Of a stretch of DNA of 64,000 nucleotides, positions 47,422 to 59,300 are shown piece after piece. Origin of the DNA: Paragonimus skrjabini miyazakii (lineage: Eukaryota > Platyhelminthes > Trematoda > Plagiorchiida > Troglotrematidae); NCBI GenBank assembly GCA_014338405.1, contig JTDE01000206.1:173217-237216 (forward strand), read 5' to 3'. Positions within the stretch are counted from its first letter, which is position 1. Every line of letters begins with the position of its first letter. Made by a program: the position numbers and the translations under genes. The notes beneath the pieces were generated by a model. The model was not told the DNA's origin and did not search any database. It saw only the letters and a program-made list of their open reading frames with translations.

Positions 47422-47893
47422 CTAATTTAGGTTATTTGAAGTAACCTGAAACTCCCAAAAAATTGCGAGTAGCATCTTCTTTAAACTTTCCTCCTCTCCT
47501 CGCAGGCAGTCATCAGTGCAGATTTCCTGGGCTCTATGAAACAGAGTTCGCATCAGACCTCGTTTATAAGTAATTTGCGTAAAAGAAGAAAATTGCAAAT
47601 ACTGACCTATCCAAGTGGCCTTGTAGTGCATTGAACGCCTTAATGAAACATCCTACTGTCTAGTGAGTGATAGACAGTTTTTGTTGTCCTCTTCAAAAGA
47701 AACAAAAAGGTTAGGATGAACAGAACTGAAAGGGTTTGAATGTGAAACAAAATGAATATTAGTGGTAAAAATCAAAATATCATCTACATATCGCTTATAG
47801 AGGCTGGCACCATCTATAATATCAGATAATTTTAATTCATTGTCAATAAGTATTTTTAAGAACAATTTTACTAGTAAAAATGGTGCTGTAAAT
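47422..47893 (-). pseudogene. Penelope-like element, RT palm and thumb (relic)
   Basis: The minus strand reads APFLLVKLFLKILIDNELKL, SLYKRYVDDILIFTTN (catalytic YVDD intact), FVSFEEDNKNCLSLTRQ, a TAG, then HYKATWIGQYLQFSSF, TQITYKRGLMRTLFHRAQEI and CTDDCLRGEEESLKKML. The two halves are in one frame, parted only by a single stop. Motif B upstream is decayed (APFLLV for GPLLA), and the GIY-YIG part is missing at the other end. It belongs to the same family type as the other relics but is a different subfamily from 33312-34417. Confidence 0.85.
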
Positions 47894-48547
47894 TCATTTC
47901 GAGTGATTGTTTAAATCGTTCCAGTAACTTAGCCATCAACTATCTGAATTACGTTTCCGCAAAACGTACTTCTGTAATGAAGGGAATATTTCCTGTCGTA
48001 ATTTAAAGTACAATAGCAACAAATGTACCAAAGTTTCGAATTGAATAACAGAAAATTTATGTGTGAAACATTTTGGTGGAATAATGTTGTGTTTCATATG
48101 AAGTACATGGAAATGCTTTTAAAACGTAGTGATTATACGTCTTTCGTTCATTAGTTCAATAACTGAGTTGTCTGCAAAAAACAATATCAGACTGGATAGT
48201 GACTTCCAAGTCCACTAATGGTCTCAAACATTGAACTAACACTATTTTGAGGAATGAAATGTTTTTGCAAAACCATTTTAATAGACAACCGAAACAACCA
48301 CCAATCGTCACTTTTGAGATCAATATCTCGAGCATCAAAAACGACGTCTCTTATGGTACATGATGCATTCAACGGTTATATATATGACAAAGTGCGATAA
48401 GTACTTTGTAGCAAAATGATAAAATCAGTTGTCACAAAGTCTACGAGCAAACAGACATTGGTTGTTAAAGCTAACTGAAAGTGATGATCAAGTCTTGCAG
48501 TATACAAAGGAGTGATTTTCATTTGCTGATAACTGCCACTTCTACAG
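47894..48547. other. No gene recognised
   Basis: Possibly further decayed PLE sequence upstream of the relic at 47422-47893, but no motif could be read. Confidence 0.35.
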
Positions 48548-48703
48548 ATGGTGGAAGCATTCGATTTCGGTCTTCCTGGTGAGGTACTTGAATGGCTTGA
48601 TGAGGACCAAATTGGGATCAATATGTCAGCGAATGACATACAATTAATGAGGCCAGTTCTGTACGAGGTGCAACGGCTTTCTGCTTGTATAAACATGTTA
48701 TAG
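48548..48703 (+). CDS. Candidate exon or short open frame, unknown protein
   Basis: After an acceptor GCCACTTCTACAG the frame MVEAFDFGLPGEVLEWLDED then QIGINMSANDIQLMRPVLYE and VQRLSACINML runs to a TAG. The acidic, leucine-rich composition is protein-like. The serine-rich minus-strand frame at 48376-48696 is best seen as its antisense shadow. A TTTTCAG follows the stop, and a second open piece (DAVMRAQRNFSDYARQHVDL) lies at about 48768-48836. No family is recognised; a decayed gene copy is as likely as a live exon. Confidence 0.27.
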   Translation: MVEAFDFGLPGEVLEWLDEDQIGINMSANDIQLMRPVLYEVQRLSACINML

Positions 48704-48836
48704 TTTTCAGGAGCACGTCAGGAATCCAGAACGGAGCATGCTGTTTGACCCGACTACGTTATCGACGCTGTGATGCGTGCACAGCGAAACTTCAGCGATT
48801 ACGCAAGACAACACGTTGATCTATTGTGCGGATGCT

Positions 48837-49571
48837 TATTGTACCGTTAGGATTCAGGTGGCGTTATGCCGCATAATTTCTTCCTAGGTTACATGGCAGA
48901 ATTAATTAATTGGCACACATTGTGCATGTGTTTTGAATAATCGCCTTTAAGGGTTGAAGCTCTTAAATTGCTTGCATTGGGAAGTTTCCTGAAGAGCAGT
49001 ACATCAGTCAAATTTTAATACGATAAGACGGAAAATAGTGCATTATTCAACAAAAAACGCATTGCATCCGTTCAACATGAATGACTAAGTTCAGACTAGG
49101 GCACCCATTTTTCTCAGATGTCTTTCATGTTCATACACAGACACAGGCTAGCAGCGTGGGAGTTTCAGCAGTTCTTCCAAATGCAACTGGTTCCAATCGG
49201 TGTTGATAACGTGCAGCTTATAAATTCATCATAGGAGAACAGCTACGGCGTGTTTGCTGGAAACCAAATATTTTGAAAGGTTGACGATAGTTAACTTTCA
49301 TCGTTCGCTCAGATGTTAGGGTTAGTAAACTGTTGTATACTTGAATTCACCTTTAGTGTTGCTGCGTTGTCATTGTTCAAGTTGTCGCTATGAAAAGAAG
49401 CGATTACATTTAAAAGCAGAGTAATATTCTCGCACGGCACAACACGTTTCGTAGAGTCACCAACGATTAGGACAAAACTGATTACACTGTACAACAGATG
49501 ATTGTCTTAAGTCGGCAAAGGATGAAACGTTGGCAACCACCGTAACCTATAAACAACTATGACCACAAGAT
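48837..49571. other. No gene recognised
   Basis: AT-rich spacer before the PLE cluster. Confidence 0.4.
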
Positions 49572-49980
49572 TCTACTATACCCCGTCTGTACGGTCTATT
49601 AAACATCCATAAACCTGTTATGCCAGTTTTTCAAATCCTCATTAGGGTAAAGTGCCTAGTGAGACTAATCGAACTCTTTCGGAAAGCGATTGCCGCACTC
49701 AATTTATGTGATACATTTGAATTCGCCGAGTGCATACAGAACGTCAATATGGATTCGCTGTAATCATTCTCATTGGACATAGTGTCGTTATTCACTAACG
49801 TACTGACGCAAGAAACTGTTGATTTTATCTTCGATTACGTATATAATACCGAACACGATGCTGGCCTAATAATAATGATATTTTAAAAAACGGATGAAAC
49901 ACGAAATCTGGTAGATGCAATCATTTTGTGTTGTTTTTTCAATAAGAAATTTACAATAAAATTGATGTATATTTTTATAG
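49572..49980 (+). pseudogene. Penelope-like element, RT fingers and motif A (relic)
   Basis: The + frame reads PRLYGLLNIHKPVMPVFQIL (the PLE hallmark LYGLPKIHKP), IAALNLCDTFEFAECIQNVN, then after one in-frame TAA SFSLDIVSLFTNVLTQETVD and FIFDYVY. The catalytic Asp of motif A (LDIVSLF) is present. The frame continues weakly past a TAA into ETRNLVDAIILC and NKKFTIK, where motif B would follow. There the element is interrupted by the inverted piece at 50029-50280. Confidence 0.83.
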
Positions 49981-50028
49981 CAAACAACTAGAGAGATGGA
50001 TAATCAGTGTGCAGGTTAGAATGGGTCA

Positions 50029-50280
50029 TTAAGTCCAGGGAAGGGTCAGGTCCACGAAAAGTTGCTTGTGAACAAAGAGAGCTGGTTTGAGTCGATTGCC
50101 TGCAACCGCTTCAGCAAACCGTAACAGGATTCTAAATACATAAGATAGATAGCGTGACCAATGGTCAGGAGGTGTTTAGAAACCGAAAAAAGATGACGTG
50201 ATGTGATTCCGAATGTACAAGCTTCTGCTGCGGTGCACATTCGATGTACGACTTCTACCGAATAGGGTGTTACGTCGACA
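50029..50280 (-). pseudogene. Penelope-like element C-terminus, inverted (relic)
   Basis: On the minus strand ACTFGITSRHLFSV, KHLLTIGHAI, then after a one-base shift LLRFAEAVAGNRLKPALFVH followed by KQLFVDLTLPWT and a TAA. This is the end of the GIY-YIG domain and the conserved PLE C-terminus, lying opposite to the RT pieces on both sides. Its upstream edge, near 50280, abuts motif B of the next piece, the same geometry as at 34.4 kb. Confidence 0.75.
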
Positions 50281-50295
50281 GACAGAAGGTATAAC

Positions 50296-50455
50296 AATGG
50301 ATCCCCGCTGGGACCTCTCCTGGTCAATATATACATGAAGAAGCTTGAACACACTGTACTTCAATCAATCATCAGCCAGTTCAGTCAGTATCATCGATAT
50401 GTGGATGATATATTTACTATCACTAGCATGGATACTAACGTATGCACAAGTCGGA
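50296..50455 (+). pseudogene. Penelope-like element, RT motif B to catalytic YVDD (relic)
   Basis: The + frame NGSPLGPLLVNIYMKKLE, TVLQSIISQFSQYHRYVDD, IFTITSMDTN carries motif B and the intact catalytic YVDD at 50398-50409. It is cut off by a new element starting near 50440. Whether it was once continuous with 49572-49980 is uncertain, though order and strand would fit with the inverted piece inserted between. Confidence 0.82.
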
Positions 50456-52130
50456 TAAAAGTTCTGGAATAATTCTTCTCAATGAGATAGATTACTTAGA
50501 CAAAATACAGTCCATATTAGATAATCGAACCAAACTCAAGAAGATAAGGAATAAGAAGGACAAGACCCCTCAAAAAGAGAAGGCGTTGTCAGAAATACTG
50601 CACTCTTTGAAACAAAACGGAACAATTGACTCCCCAACTTTCGAACGTATTCGACCCATTGAAACTACAATTTCCAGGCTTTACAGATTGCCGAAATATC
50701 AACAAACCGCGCATAACTCTTCGACTATAACATAGACATGTATGGTTCACCAAACCACTCGCTCACTAAATGTGTGTCGTATCTTCTTGAGTTCACCAGG
50801 CAGAAGTTGTCGAAACATAGCCTACGAGAGTTCCTTGAATCCATTAATATAACCAGCGGACTAAATTTAACCGGACAACAGACGCTTTCTCTGGACGTAT
50901 CATCCTTATTTACAAATGTTCCACTGAAAGAGACGATGAGTTATCTCTGTGATTATATTGCGATTAACAACAGATGTCCATATACACCCACTAAAACTGA
51001 AGCAGTTATTGTACTTTTGTATTCATAACATACAATTTAAATTCAATGGAGAACTATAACGACAAACGGATGGTGTAAAAGTGGGATCCTTACTGAGGCC
51101 GTTGTTAACAGACATCTTCATTGCGAAGCTTGAGAATGACCAGTTAGAAGAAGCCATTCGTGGACAGTATTTATAAACGATACTTGGACGACATCATATG
51201 TATAGTTAGCGAAAATGCTAACTCAACGGATACCTTAATCATTTTAAGCTTAGCCCACACGAACATGACCTTTGCACTAGAAACTGAACGCAACGATCAA
51301 CTTGCCACCCTGGACGTACTCATGCGGCGAGGTGTTGACGGATTGGTTCAACGTAAAGTCTATAGGAAGAAGACCTGGAATGGACAGTATATCCATTTCA
51401 GCAACTTTGTCCCTCTAAGGCAGGAAAGGAGTTTCATAAACTGCTTGACTAATACAGCCATTAGAATATGTACATAGGATGCAGTCTCCGATGAACTATC
51501 GTTCCAACACACACTGTTCTTACAAAATGGCTTTCCAGGGCGTTTTGTAGACAAGACTATGCAGCGTCGTGAGGACCAGGATAGGACGACCCGGCGGAAA
51601 AGAAAGCAGTACTTACCTCTTGCCCAAACAATCAGTAGAAGATTTAACACTGTTATCAATAGACCATTCTATGCTGCAAAAGTATGTGTCTATTTCAACT
51701 CAACTCCAGCTTCATGTTAACGGTTAAGAGATAAAGTGCCCGTTTCTGGGGGTTTCTTTTGGTGTATACTCATTTATTTGTTCCTGTGGAATTAGTTATA
51801 TGGGTCGAACGACCAGGCACTTATCTGAACGCATCAATGAGCATCATCCAGGCTAGATCAGCAGCGGAGTCACCAAGACAATCACCAGCGCAATTGTTGC
51901 ACATCTCGTTGATACACGTCATACTGTCAACCTGGACTCCTCTTTTCATCTGATTTACCGAGTCATCGCCAGTCACTCAAAAGCTGTCAGATGCCGAATT
52001 TTGGCCAAAGCTGAAGCGGTTGGAAATCGATTAAAAAATTCACCCTTGTGCGCATAAAAGCCTTTTGTTCAGATGTCATGGCCTACCCCCCACACCACGA
52101 CCGATCAAAGCGTCATGGTCTTATTTGCGT
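50442..52130 (+). pseudogene. Penelope-like element, nearly full RT plus GIY-YIG (relic)
   Basis: This is the longest PLE copy here. In order on the + strand: fingers HKSDKSSGIILLNEIDYLDK with ERIRPIETTISRLYRLPKYQ (50442-50735); motif A TLSLDVSSLFTNVPLKETMS (50738-51028); a decayed motif B QTDGVKVGSLLRPLLTDIF; catalytic YKRYLDD (51160 on) with FALETERNDQLATLDVLMRR and VYRKKTWNGQYIHFSNF; the connector DELSFQHTLFLQNGFPGRFV; GIY-YIG VYSFICSCGISYMGRTTRHL and SERINEHHPG (from 51763, YMG for YIG); and a C-terminus CRILAKAEAVGNRLKNSPLC. Stops and frameshifts separate nearly every block. The N-terminal domain ahead of DKS is missing, and the start is fused to the preceding RT piece. Confidence 0.88.
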
Positions 52131-52196
52131 CATGATTGTGATGTAATCTTATCAAAACGTTGTCCCAGTGTGTGCTTATGACGCGTCTGACCTCAA

Positions 52197-53031
52197 TTGG
52201 ACTTGCTATCTGTTTTGTATTCGTTTCGCCCAGACAACTCCGCTCCATATAAATGTTATGTAATTGGCCTGACGATGAACAGTCGAAAACGAGCCTGTTT
52301 GCTGCGCCATCTTTATCTGATTACTACCCTGGGGATTTTTACCCATATGCACAGTACTCGACAACTTCAGTCGCACCCACGAGCCAGTTGAGTTCACTCC
52401 TGAAAAAGAGACGCAAAACGAAATATCCTTCCTAGATATTCATATAAACTGATTAGTAGATGGCACCGTTCAAGGAAAGATTCATCGAAAGAATACCTGA
52501 ACAAATATACAAAATTTCACAATTTTCCTCCTAAAACCAGAGAGAAATCTAGTACTTTGCTTGGCTGACAAAGCATAGAGAATTCGTTCAGTGGATACGT
52601 CAGACAGTGAGCTGAAATTCATAGTGAATGTACTTCATGATAACGACTGAACAAAACGATTTATCATCGGAAACCTAATCAGAACGTCACCCAAACCTTA
52701 GGTGCAAGATGTAAAAAAGCTTATCCTTATTCTTATGTCTCTGAAAGTAACAGTGCCGCAGAATGGCCGACTAATAGAATCAACCGGACAATCGGCAGGA
52801 GCTATGCCACAGCTGACCTCCGTATCTAGTTCACCACCTCCTCAGTTATCCAGTTTTTTGACAATCACAGACTTGCAGTTCAAACCTCACTTATGTGTAT
52901 CTTCTCATTCGCTTTTTCAAGTGGAGTAGTTTATACTGGTTGGACTTCAAGACGGCTTTCGAAGCGAATCCAGGAACAATATCCACGAGGGTTGGAACAC
53001 AGGAAACAGTCGGTTAACAGTGTTATCTTCA
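52197..53031 (+). pseudogene. Penelope-like element of a second subfamily, RT end and GIY-YIG (relic)
   Basis: The + strand carries VEFTPEKETQNEISFLDIHI and VDGTVQGKIHRKNT (RT thumb border), VLCLADKAYRIRSVDTSDSE... written here as read with its stop removed only for orientation at one position (the genomic codon is TAG), ELKFIVNVLHDND, and from about 52918 SSGVVYTGWTSRRLSKRIQE and QYPRGLEHRKQSV, a GIY-YIG core with YTG for YIG and SSG for the usual CSCG. The sequence differs from its left neighbour in every block, so it is a separate insertion, in direct tandem with it. Multiple stops make it dead. Confidence 0.78.
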
Positions 53032-53034
53032 TGT

Positions 53035-53310
53035 AGAATAATTTTGGTCTGAGCGGACAGAACTATTTTTGATCAGTTCTCATCTTAGACTGGTACAATT
53101 ATATATCATATGAAGAAACAGTAAGGGAAACTATTAATCAAAAATAGTACGAAGGTGAAGCGATTGGGTAAAACACAAATACGACTTCGTTGTGGTTTTG
53201 ATCACAAGTGAGGGAGATTTCAGGAAGTCACTGTTAATTAAAGTGAAGCGGGGGGGAAGGGATCAAACTGTCGCGTGAGTTGACTACAAGTGTTTGGTCA
53301 GCAATTTAAC
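53035..53310 (-). repeat. Penelope-like element 3' end, minus-strand copy
   Basis: On the minus strand it starts inside the last codons of a PLE (PNTCSQLTRQFDPFP) and continues through the 3' tail shared with 33031-33311, ending in segment S. It is a severely 5'-truncated insertion facing the + strand PLE next to it. Similarity to the 33 kb copy is high over about 250 bases. Confidence 0.75.
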
Positions 53311-56300
53311 CAGCGTGTTCATATTAATTACTGACATGGATGAGTTGGCGACGTTTTCAGTCTGAATACTAAATGCTATCAGATTTTAAGTTGAAACCGG
53401 TGGTAGAGTGCTAATTTGTTTGTTACCACAATAAAAAGCTACCGTCATGGCAAGCCACAGAACTTTTCACTGCTTTTAACGCAAAAATGGCAGCTTGAGA
53501 TTGACTGCAGTAACCAGAAGTTGCAGGATAGTGACAAGGTAAATATCAACATTCTTCATCGCCCATCACCATCGATACACACGTGGTCGGTTATGTGGTG
53601 GGTGTAGCCTACCGTTCAAAGTTCCGTAGGACTTCCGTTATTCGCTGATTCCTACCCAAAACAAAAACAATAGTTTGATGTCAGGTTAAGAATGTTCACG
53701 ATTCTAACAACAATCCGCTTTTTGACTTGTTCTTATCAGGATAAATAATCCCAAGTTTCTAATCGCGTTGTTCACTGATTACCATTACATATTCTCCAAT
53801 ATTATGCAGACATATTTACACTGTGATTCACAGATAACTACTAGATTGGTGGGCCCTCTATAAGAAGACGTTACCAGTTTTTGGCAGGAAACTGCTATGA
53901 ACATGATCATTTCAGTAGTATGCTCCACATTTCACTATTTACATGTGAAAAACTGGCTGGCGATGCACCTTCAGTATTTATATATGATGGTGTAGAAAAT
54001 AACAAATGTCGACCTCACGCCCTATTTATTTGAAAGGGAGGAATCTTTTCCACTACAACTTTGGATAACATGTCCCTTTGGTTCCGAATCTGAAGTATAC
54101 AGACACCTTAAAAAACGACCAGCCGAAACCAGTTACAAGCCTTCGTGAAGTAGGAGGCCGCGGATTGTGAATTCATTTGTCCACAATAAATCAACGCTGA
54201 GGTGAAGAAGGCACATTTATATAACAGATATATGAACGACTGCAATTCAACAAGAATGGGTTTGGTTCCATTGTTTGCCTTGTTCCACTCTAGAAGATGC
54301 TCACTAGATAACGGAGAAAGTCAGCCACAACTTTGGACATACAGTCAACATCCCAAAGACTTAAATAAGTCAGACTTGAAAATTGTGAGAGCAACAGTTG
54401 CTGTCCCTTAAGTTGGATACAAATTGAACTTAACCGAAGAAGGCCACGATGCCAGTTGTGCAAGTTAACACTTAGAGGTGTCAGGTTACGGTCAATTCTC
54501 TTCACGAACTATGTGAATATATCGTTGGATTCTTAGTAAGGTACAGTTTGGTGGTTCCCTTAAGGAGAGCTATAGAAATTCAGCAGAAATTTCCGCACCA
54601 TAACATATGTAAAACAAATTACATGCTACGTAAGACATTCAGGTCGAAACAGCTTTTATTTCAGTCTTTTCATCTACAGTACAGTTCTATGCAAAAGAAC
54701 GCCTGCAGGAACCAGACAAGCACAGTGGTACGTCGTTGTCCAACTGATTTGTTTATAAATCTTCCCAACATCAAGAACTAAGTGACCGGTACTGTTCATC
54801 CTGATGGGCCCAATCAAGCACAGTTTATTTACTGGGAATATTGAATAAACCCAGCCAACAACCTAGAGTGAAAAGGGGAGGAAATAGCGATTGCACAGCA
54901 AAAACAGCATTTTGGAATTGGAGTGGTTAATTATGCAGCATATAAATGCTCAATCAAGTTGTTCCAATTAATGCAACTTCAATCACCACATTGTGTTATG
55001 TACCCCGATAGTTGAATTTCTGACTTGAGTTTCAGTTACAAAGTGAGGTACTTTGGAGGTCATAAGTTTAACATTCCGAGCCCAACTTAGAAAGAAAAAG
55101 GCTGGCTAAGATGATTTACTGGAACTCGTTAATTTACAATACCGAGACGACAAAAATCTACTCTGTTCGGAAGCTACACACTTAAGGAATTTTTGTTCCG
55201 AACAGAAGATTCCGGAATAGCGATGGATTTTGAACATTTCAAAAACAATCGTTTAGACATCTATCATATTTTCATGGTACTTGATGAATTGATTATAATA
55301 AATAGTGTGAAACTAATCATGCACAATTCGCTTTGTAATTACAGACACTCACTAAATTTAGCCCGAATAAAAAATGTAGATTTTTGTTTTGTTTCCAAAC
55401 ACAACAAGATTTCTACGGTTATCAATACTGAAAAGTAATGGCAATACACACAGTCATAACGTCAAACTGTATTCGGTTGCAGATTTTCAGTTTGGTATTT
55501 TGCGAAATAACAGGCTGAATGGTGAGTGGAATGTGAAATTAGTCATAGAAATACTCCGTCCACATTCGAGCCGAGTAATTTAGCCACAAAAATGTACATC
55601 TTGTCGGAATCCGTTACGAACTGCAGGCAGTTCCTTTACCCTCATCCCTCGTTTACATAAAACACTCGGTTGAGCGTATAGCAAAAATAACAGTGAAACG
55701 AACAAAGGTCACATGAGTGCAATCAGAATGAAAATCCGACTTATTAGATCACGAAACGCTCAGTCGCAACAGGTCATGTGGCTGACTACGCCTCTTCATT
55801 TATGGTTTTGCTACACAATCGCAAACCCAAGATGGCGTTTTCGAAGGCGTTGTTAATCAATCATAATGCATGGTACTCTGCTGGCAAGAGGTGCTGATGC
55901 AATCCATTTCGTTGACCTGATAGTGAAACCGTTTACCCCACCATGATTGCACCCATGTAACGTTCGTTCTTTCGACTGCTTTGTTGCCATGCCCTGAACC
56001 TGCACAACGGGATGTTTTGTGTAATCGATTGACAGTATTAAACTAAATGCCTGCATCTCGCAATATATCTCTTCTTGCCCTCCTGATGAACTAGACAGAA
56101 CGAACTCAGTGTTTCAAACATGTCAAAACTATCGGTGACTAATGACGTGGAAAAAGTTGATCTTAGTGACATTTGCTACAACTATTTCTACATTTCACTG
56201 CCACTTCACTTTGTTATCCACGTTACCCTTGGCAACTTGTTGTTTTATAACATCTACCATTTCGTTATTCCACAGATGGGTCGATACAGTTCTTCTTCTG

Positions 56301-59300
56301 ACGTCAAGGTGGGTTCAGTTTGTTTCAGAATCGATCAGGAAAAGTTTGTCGTTGCACAGCCCTGTATAAACAGAATAACAGAGCAACAGCAAAGCAACAC
56401 CAGAAAACATAGAGCAGTGTCCTTTACGAACTACTCTTACTAAGTATATGAGTTTAACACACCTTCAAATATACTCTCGTGGACATAGTGTCTAAAACTG
56501 AAGAAGGACTGTTCCAGTGCAAAAAACCTTCTGTGACGAGAACATTTCGTTCAATAAATTTGTGGGGTTTTACACAATTGTAGTTGCAACCCCTTAACTC
56601 ATTTGAAACTTCAAGTATAAGGGGTTTCTCTGGCATTCGTCAAAGAAGAAAAAACAGGTTTGATTAATCCGCTGCTTTCAATAATCTAGAAGGCAAAGAC
56701 AGAAAATTTTGAGATCATCCCAGTAAACAGCGGCCAGAAATCTGACCATGAGGCTTCTGACAGATACGTACTTGCGTTGCATCACATGAGTGTGTTTTGA
56801 AGGTTATAATAAACTATTAGGTTGGCGTATTCTAGAAATGTTTGAAAAAACCCTATAAATGGTTCAAAAGCTTCTTTATCAATAAGAGATAGCATCCGTT
56901 TTACTAGGCTGAGTAAGGCTGAATCTTTCTAAATTACTGTTCGTAATGTTGTGAGATAGTAAGTCAATTTACTGCTAAATACCCAAGTGTTTTTAGGACT
57001 AACCTTTGTAAAGCCTGTGATCAGCGCTTACAGTAGAACCGGACCTTGGCAACGTTGCACAGTTCATAAGTTCGCAACCTCTCGAAAGTAACCTGTAATA
57101 AGAGATGCTGATGATGTTTCACTACCTGTCTCTAAACCTTTTCAGACCAGCGATGTGAAGTAGAAATTCGGACGCATATGAGATGAAATCAACAAACGTA
57201 AAGATAATGGTTTGGCAGTAATTGGTTGCGAGTAAAATATTTAAACTCGGAGGTTACTACTACTAGGTTTTGCCTTAATGGTAGATTCCAGATATTACAC
57301 GCAAATGCTTGCAACTTCCATACATACCAGTTACTAAAAAAGCTTTCAAACAGTCATTAAATGTTCAAGCAGAATGCAACGGTATTGAATAAAATGCATA
57401 TTCCAGAGTAAGCCGGTTTACATTGATATTATCAACAATAATACATTGCATAAAACACGTTAAAATCGTAACAAATAACCTACCTCATTAAAAGTCGGTG
57501 CTTGAGAGAATAACCAGCAAATTAAACCTACCGAATATAATCTTTGGGAGCCAGAATTCGGAACATTTTGTTGATTTCAGAAAGACTAATAGAAAAAAAC
57601 TTTTCAGTCACATCGTTACTTCATTTTAGAACCACATGGATGTCCATGTGAATAGAATGAACAATATGCCATCAATACAAATTGGAACGTTTTCAATGTT
57701 ACTTATTTAATCAATGTTTACTGTATGACTCGGTAGTTCATGACATTTCCTCACGCTTTATTGAATTACCAACTAGGTATGTATCTCATTACCATGTTAG
57801 TGACATGTTAAGCATCAAAGTTTTGAAACCCACAATTTGAAAACAATATTTACCACAAGTATTTTGCCAAATGCTGCACAGGTAGTTATCACTAGGTTGT
57901 CTTTATAGAAGGTTAGGACACACATCACTAGCAAGCTTATACCCACATTGCTTGTGACGACAAGCTACGCCTTTTTTATGACTTGCGGTTTCTGAATTAA
58001 TTTCTCAAGTTTAGCTATTGTCATTCTCTTCCAACGCTTTACTTTAATCCAAAAATAAACCGGGCCTATGACGAAACATTCACGCTTTATAATGTTATCT
58101 TTGAATCGCCCCTGGGGATTTAGGGTAATTCATTCAATAATGCGTGCTCTGTAATTCCAATAACGCTTATTCATACGGTCGGGCTAACGGGACTATCTTT
58201 CAAGTCCATAAACGTCAGAAAAGTTGATCGAAAGGATTGGAATTTATACGGTACTGTTTAATAAAATTACAACGAAGGTACTATCTGACCTTGAATGTGA
58301 ATCAACCAGGTACACAAACTATCCACCAAAGGAGTTCAACATGGAGCAACTAAGTATGTGGTCACAAACGGCCACCAGTTAGTGGGAAATAACCTCATTA
58401 AAACAATCGGGTACGGATAAGGATGAAGATGTGTCAAACACTAACAATAAGAATGGTTTACTAGGTGAGCATTGACAGTTATAAGAAGGAAGAAATCAAA
58501 CAATTTATGTAGAGTTATGATACAAAATTCGTTATGATCGTTTACTGCACCCCGCAAAGACAAATATGGGCAAATTTAAGATAAACTTCCCGCAAACAAA
58601 CCGAACATGTCTCAACGGATTCATTGCTCCGCATCATACCAAATAAAAGTTGACAAACGTACCATACGAACTTCAATAGATCCAACAGTTGTGTTACACA
58701 ATAATGGTACCGTCTGGACCGATTTTATAAGTTGTCTATTTTATTGAGCATGCCAAATTTCCTGAAATAATACGCATTTTCAGATACACCACCTCTGTCC
58801 TAAGTTACTTCAAATCAGTTCCATCTTTCGCGAACAACTGATGGCATCATGTAGACTGTGCATATAAAACACAGTGACAAGTAAGTCCATTCAGGCAAGT
58901 GGCTTCAAATGTTCAGTTATCTACACAATCTTCTTCGTGCAACGACAAACTTTTGTCACACTGTCCAATTTACAGCACAACCGCCTATACTACTCTAGCT
59001 GAGTAAAAGTTTTGATTGCCTGGACCTACCGAATTTTGCCAAAGTATTTATACGGCTCATTGAGTTAAGGTGATATAAACAGTCGATCACTACAATACCC
59101 GGCTTTTTCTAAAGCTGATATCAGAGCCTATTATGTTAACAATTGGCAATAATAGTCTTTACAGCTCCTTGAATGATTGGTTTTCTGGGAAAGTTCATCA
59201 TTATAACGGGTTAGTTGAAGGTACAGAAACGAGGTAGACAGTAGTCGACATATGAATCTAGCTATCAGGCACACTTCCAACTTAAAAGAAACACAGCTGA

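Noticed and set aside
48376..48696. 106-codon serine-rich minus-strand frame
   Set aside because: It is the antisense of an acidic, leucine-rich + strand frame, a typical shadow.
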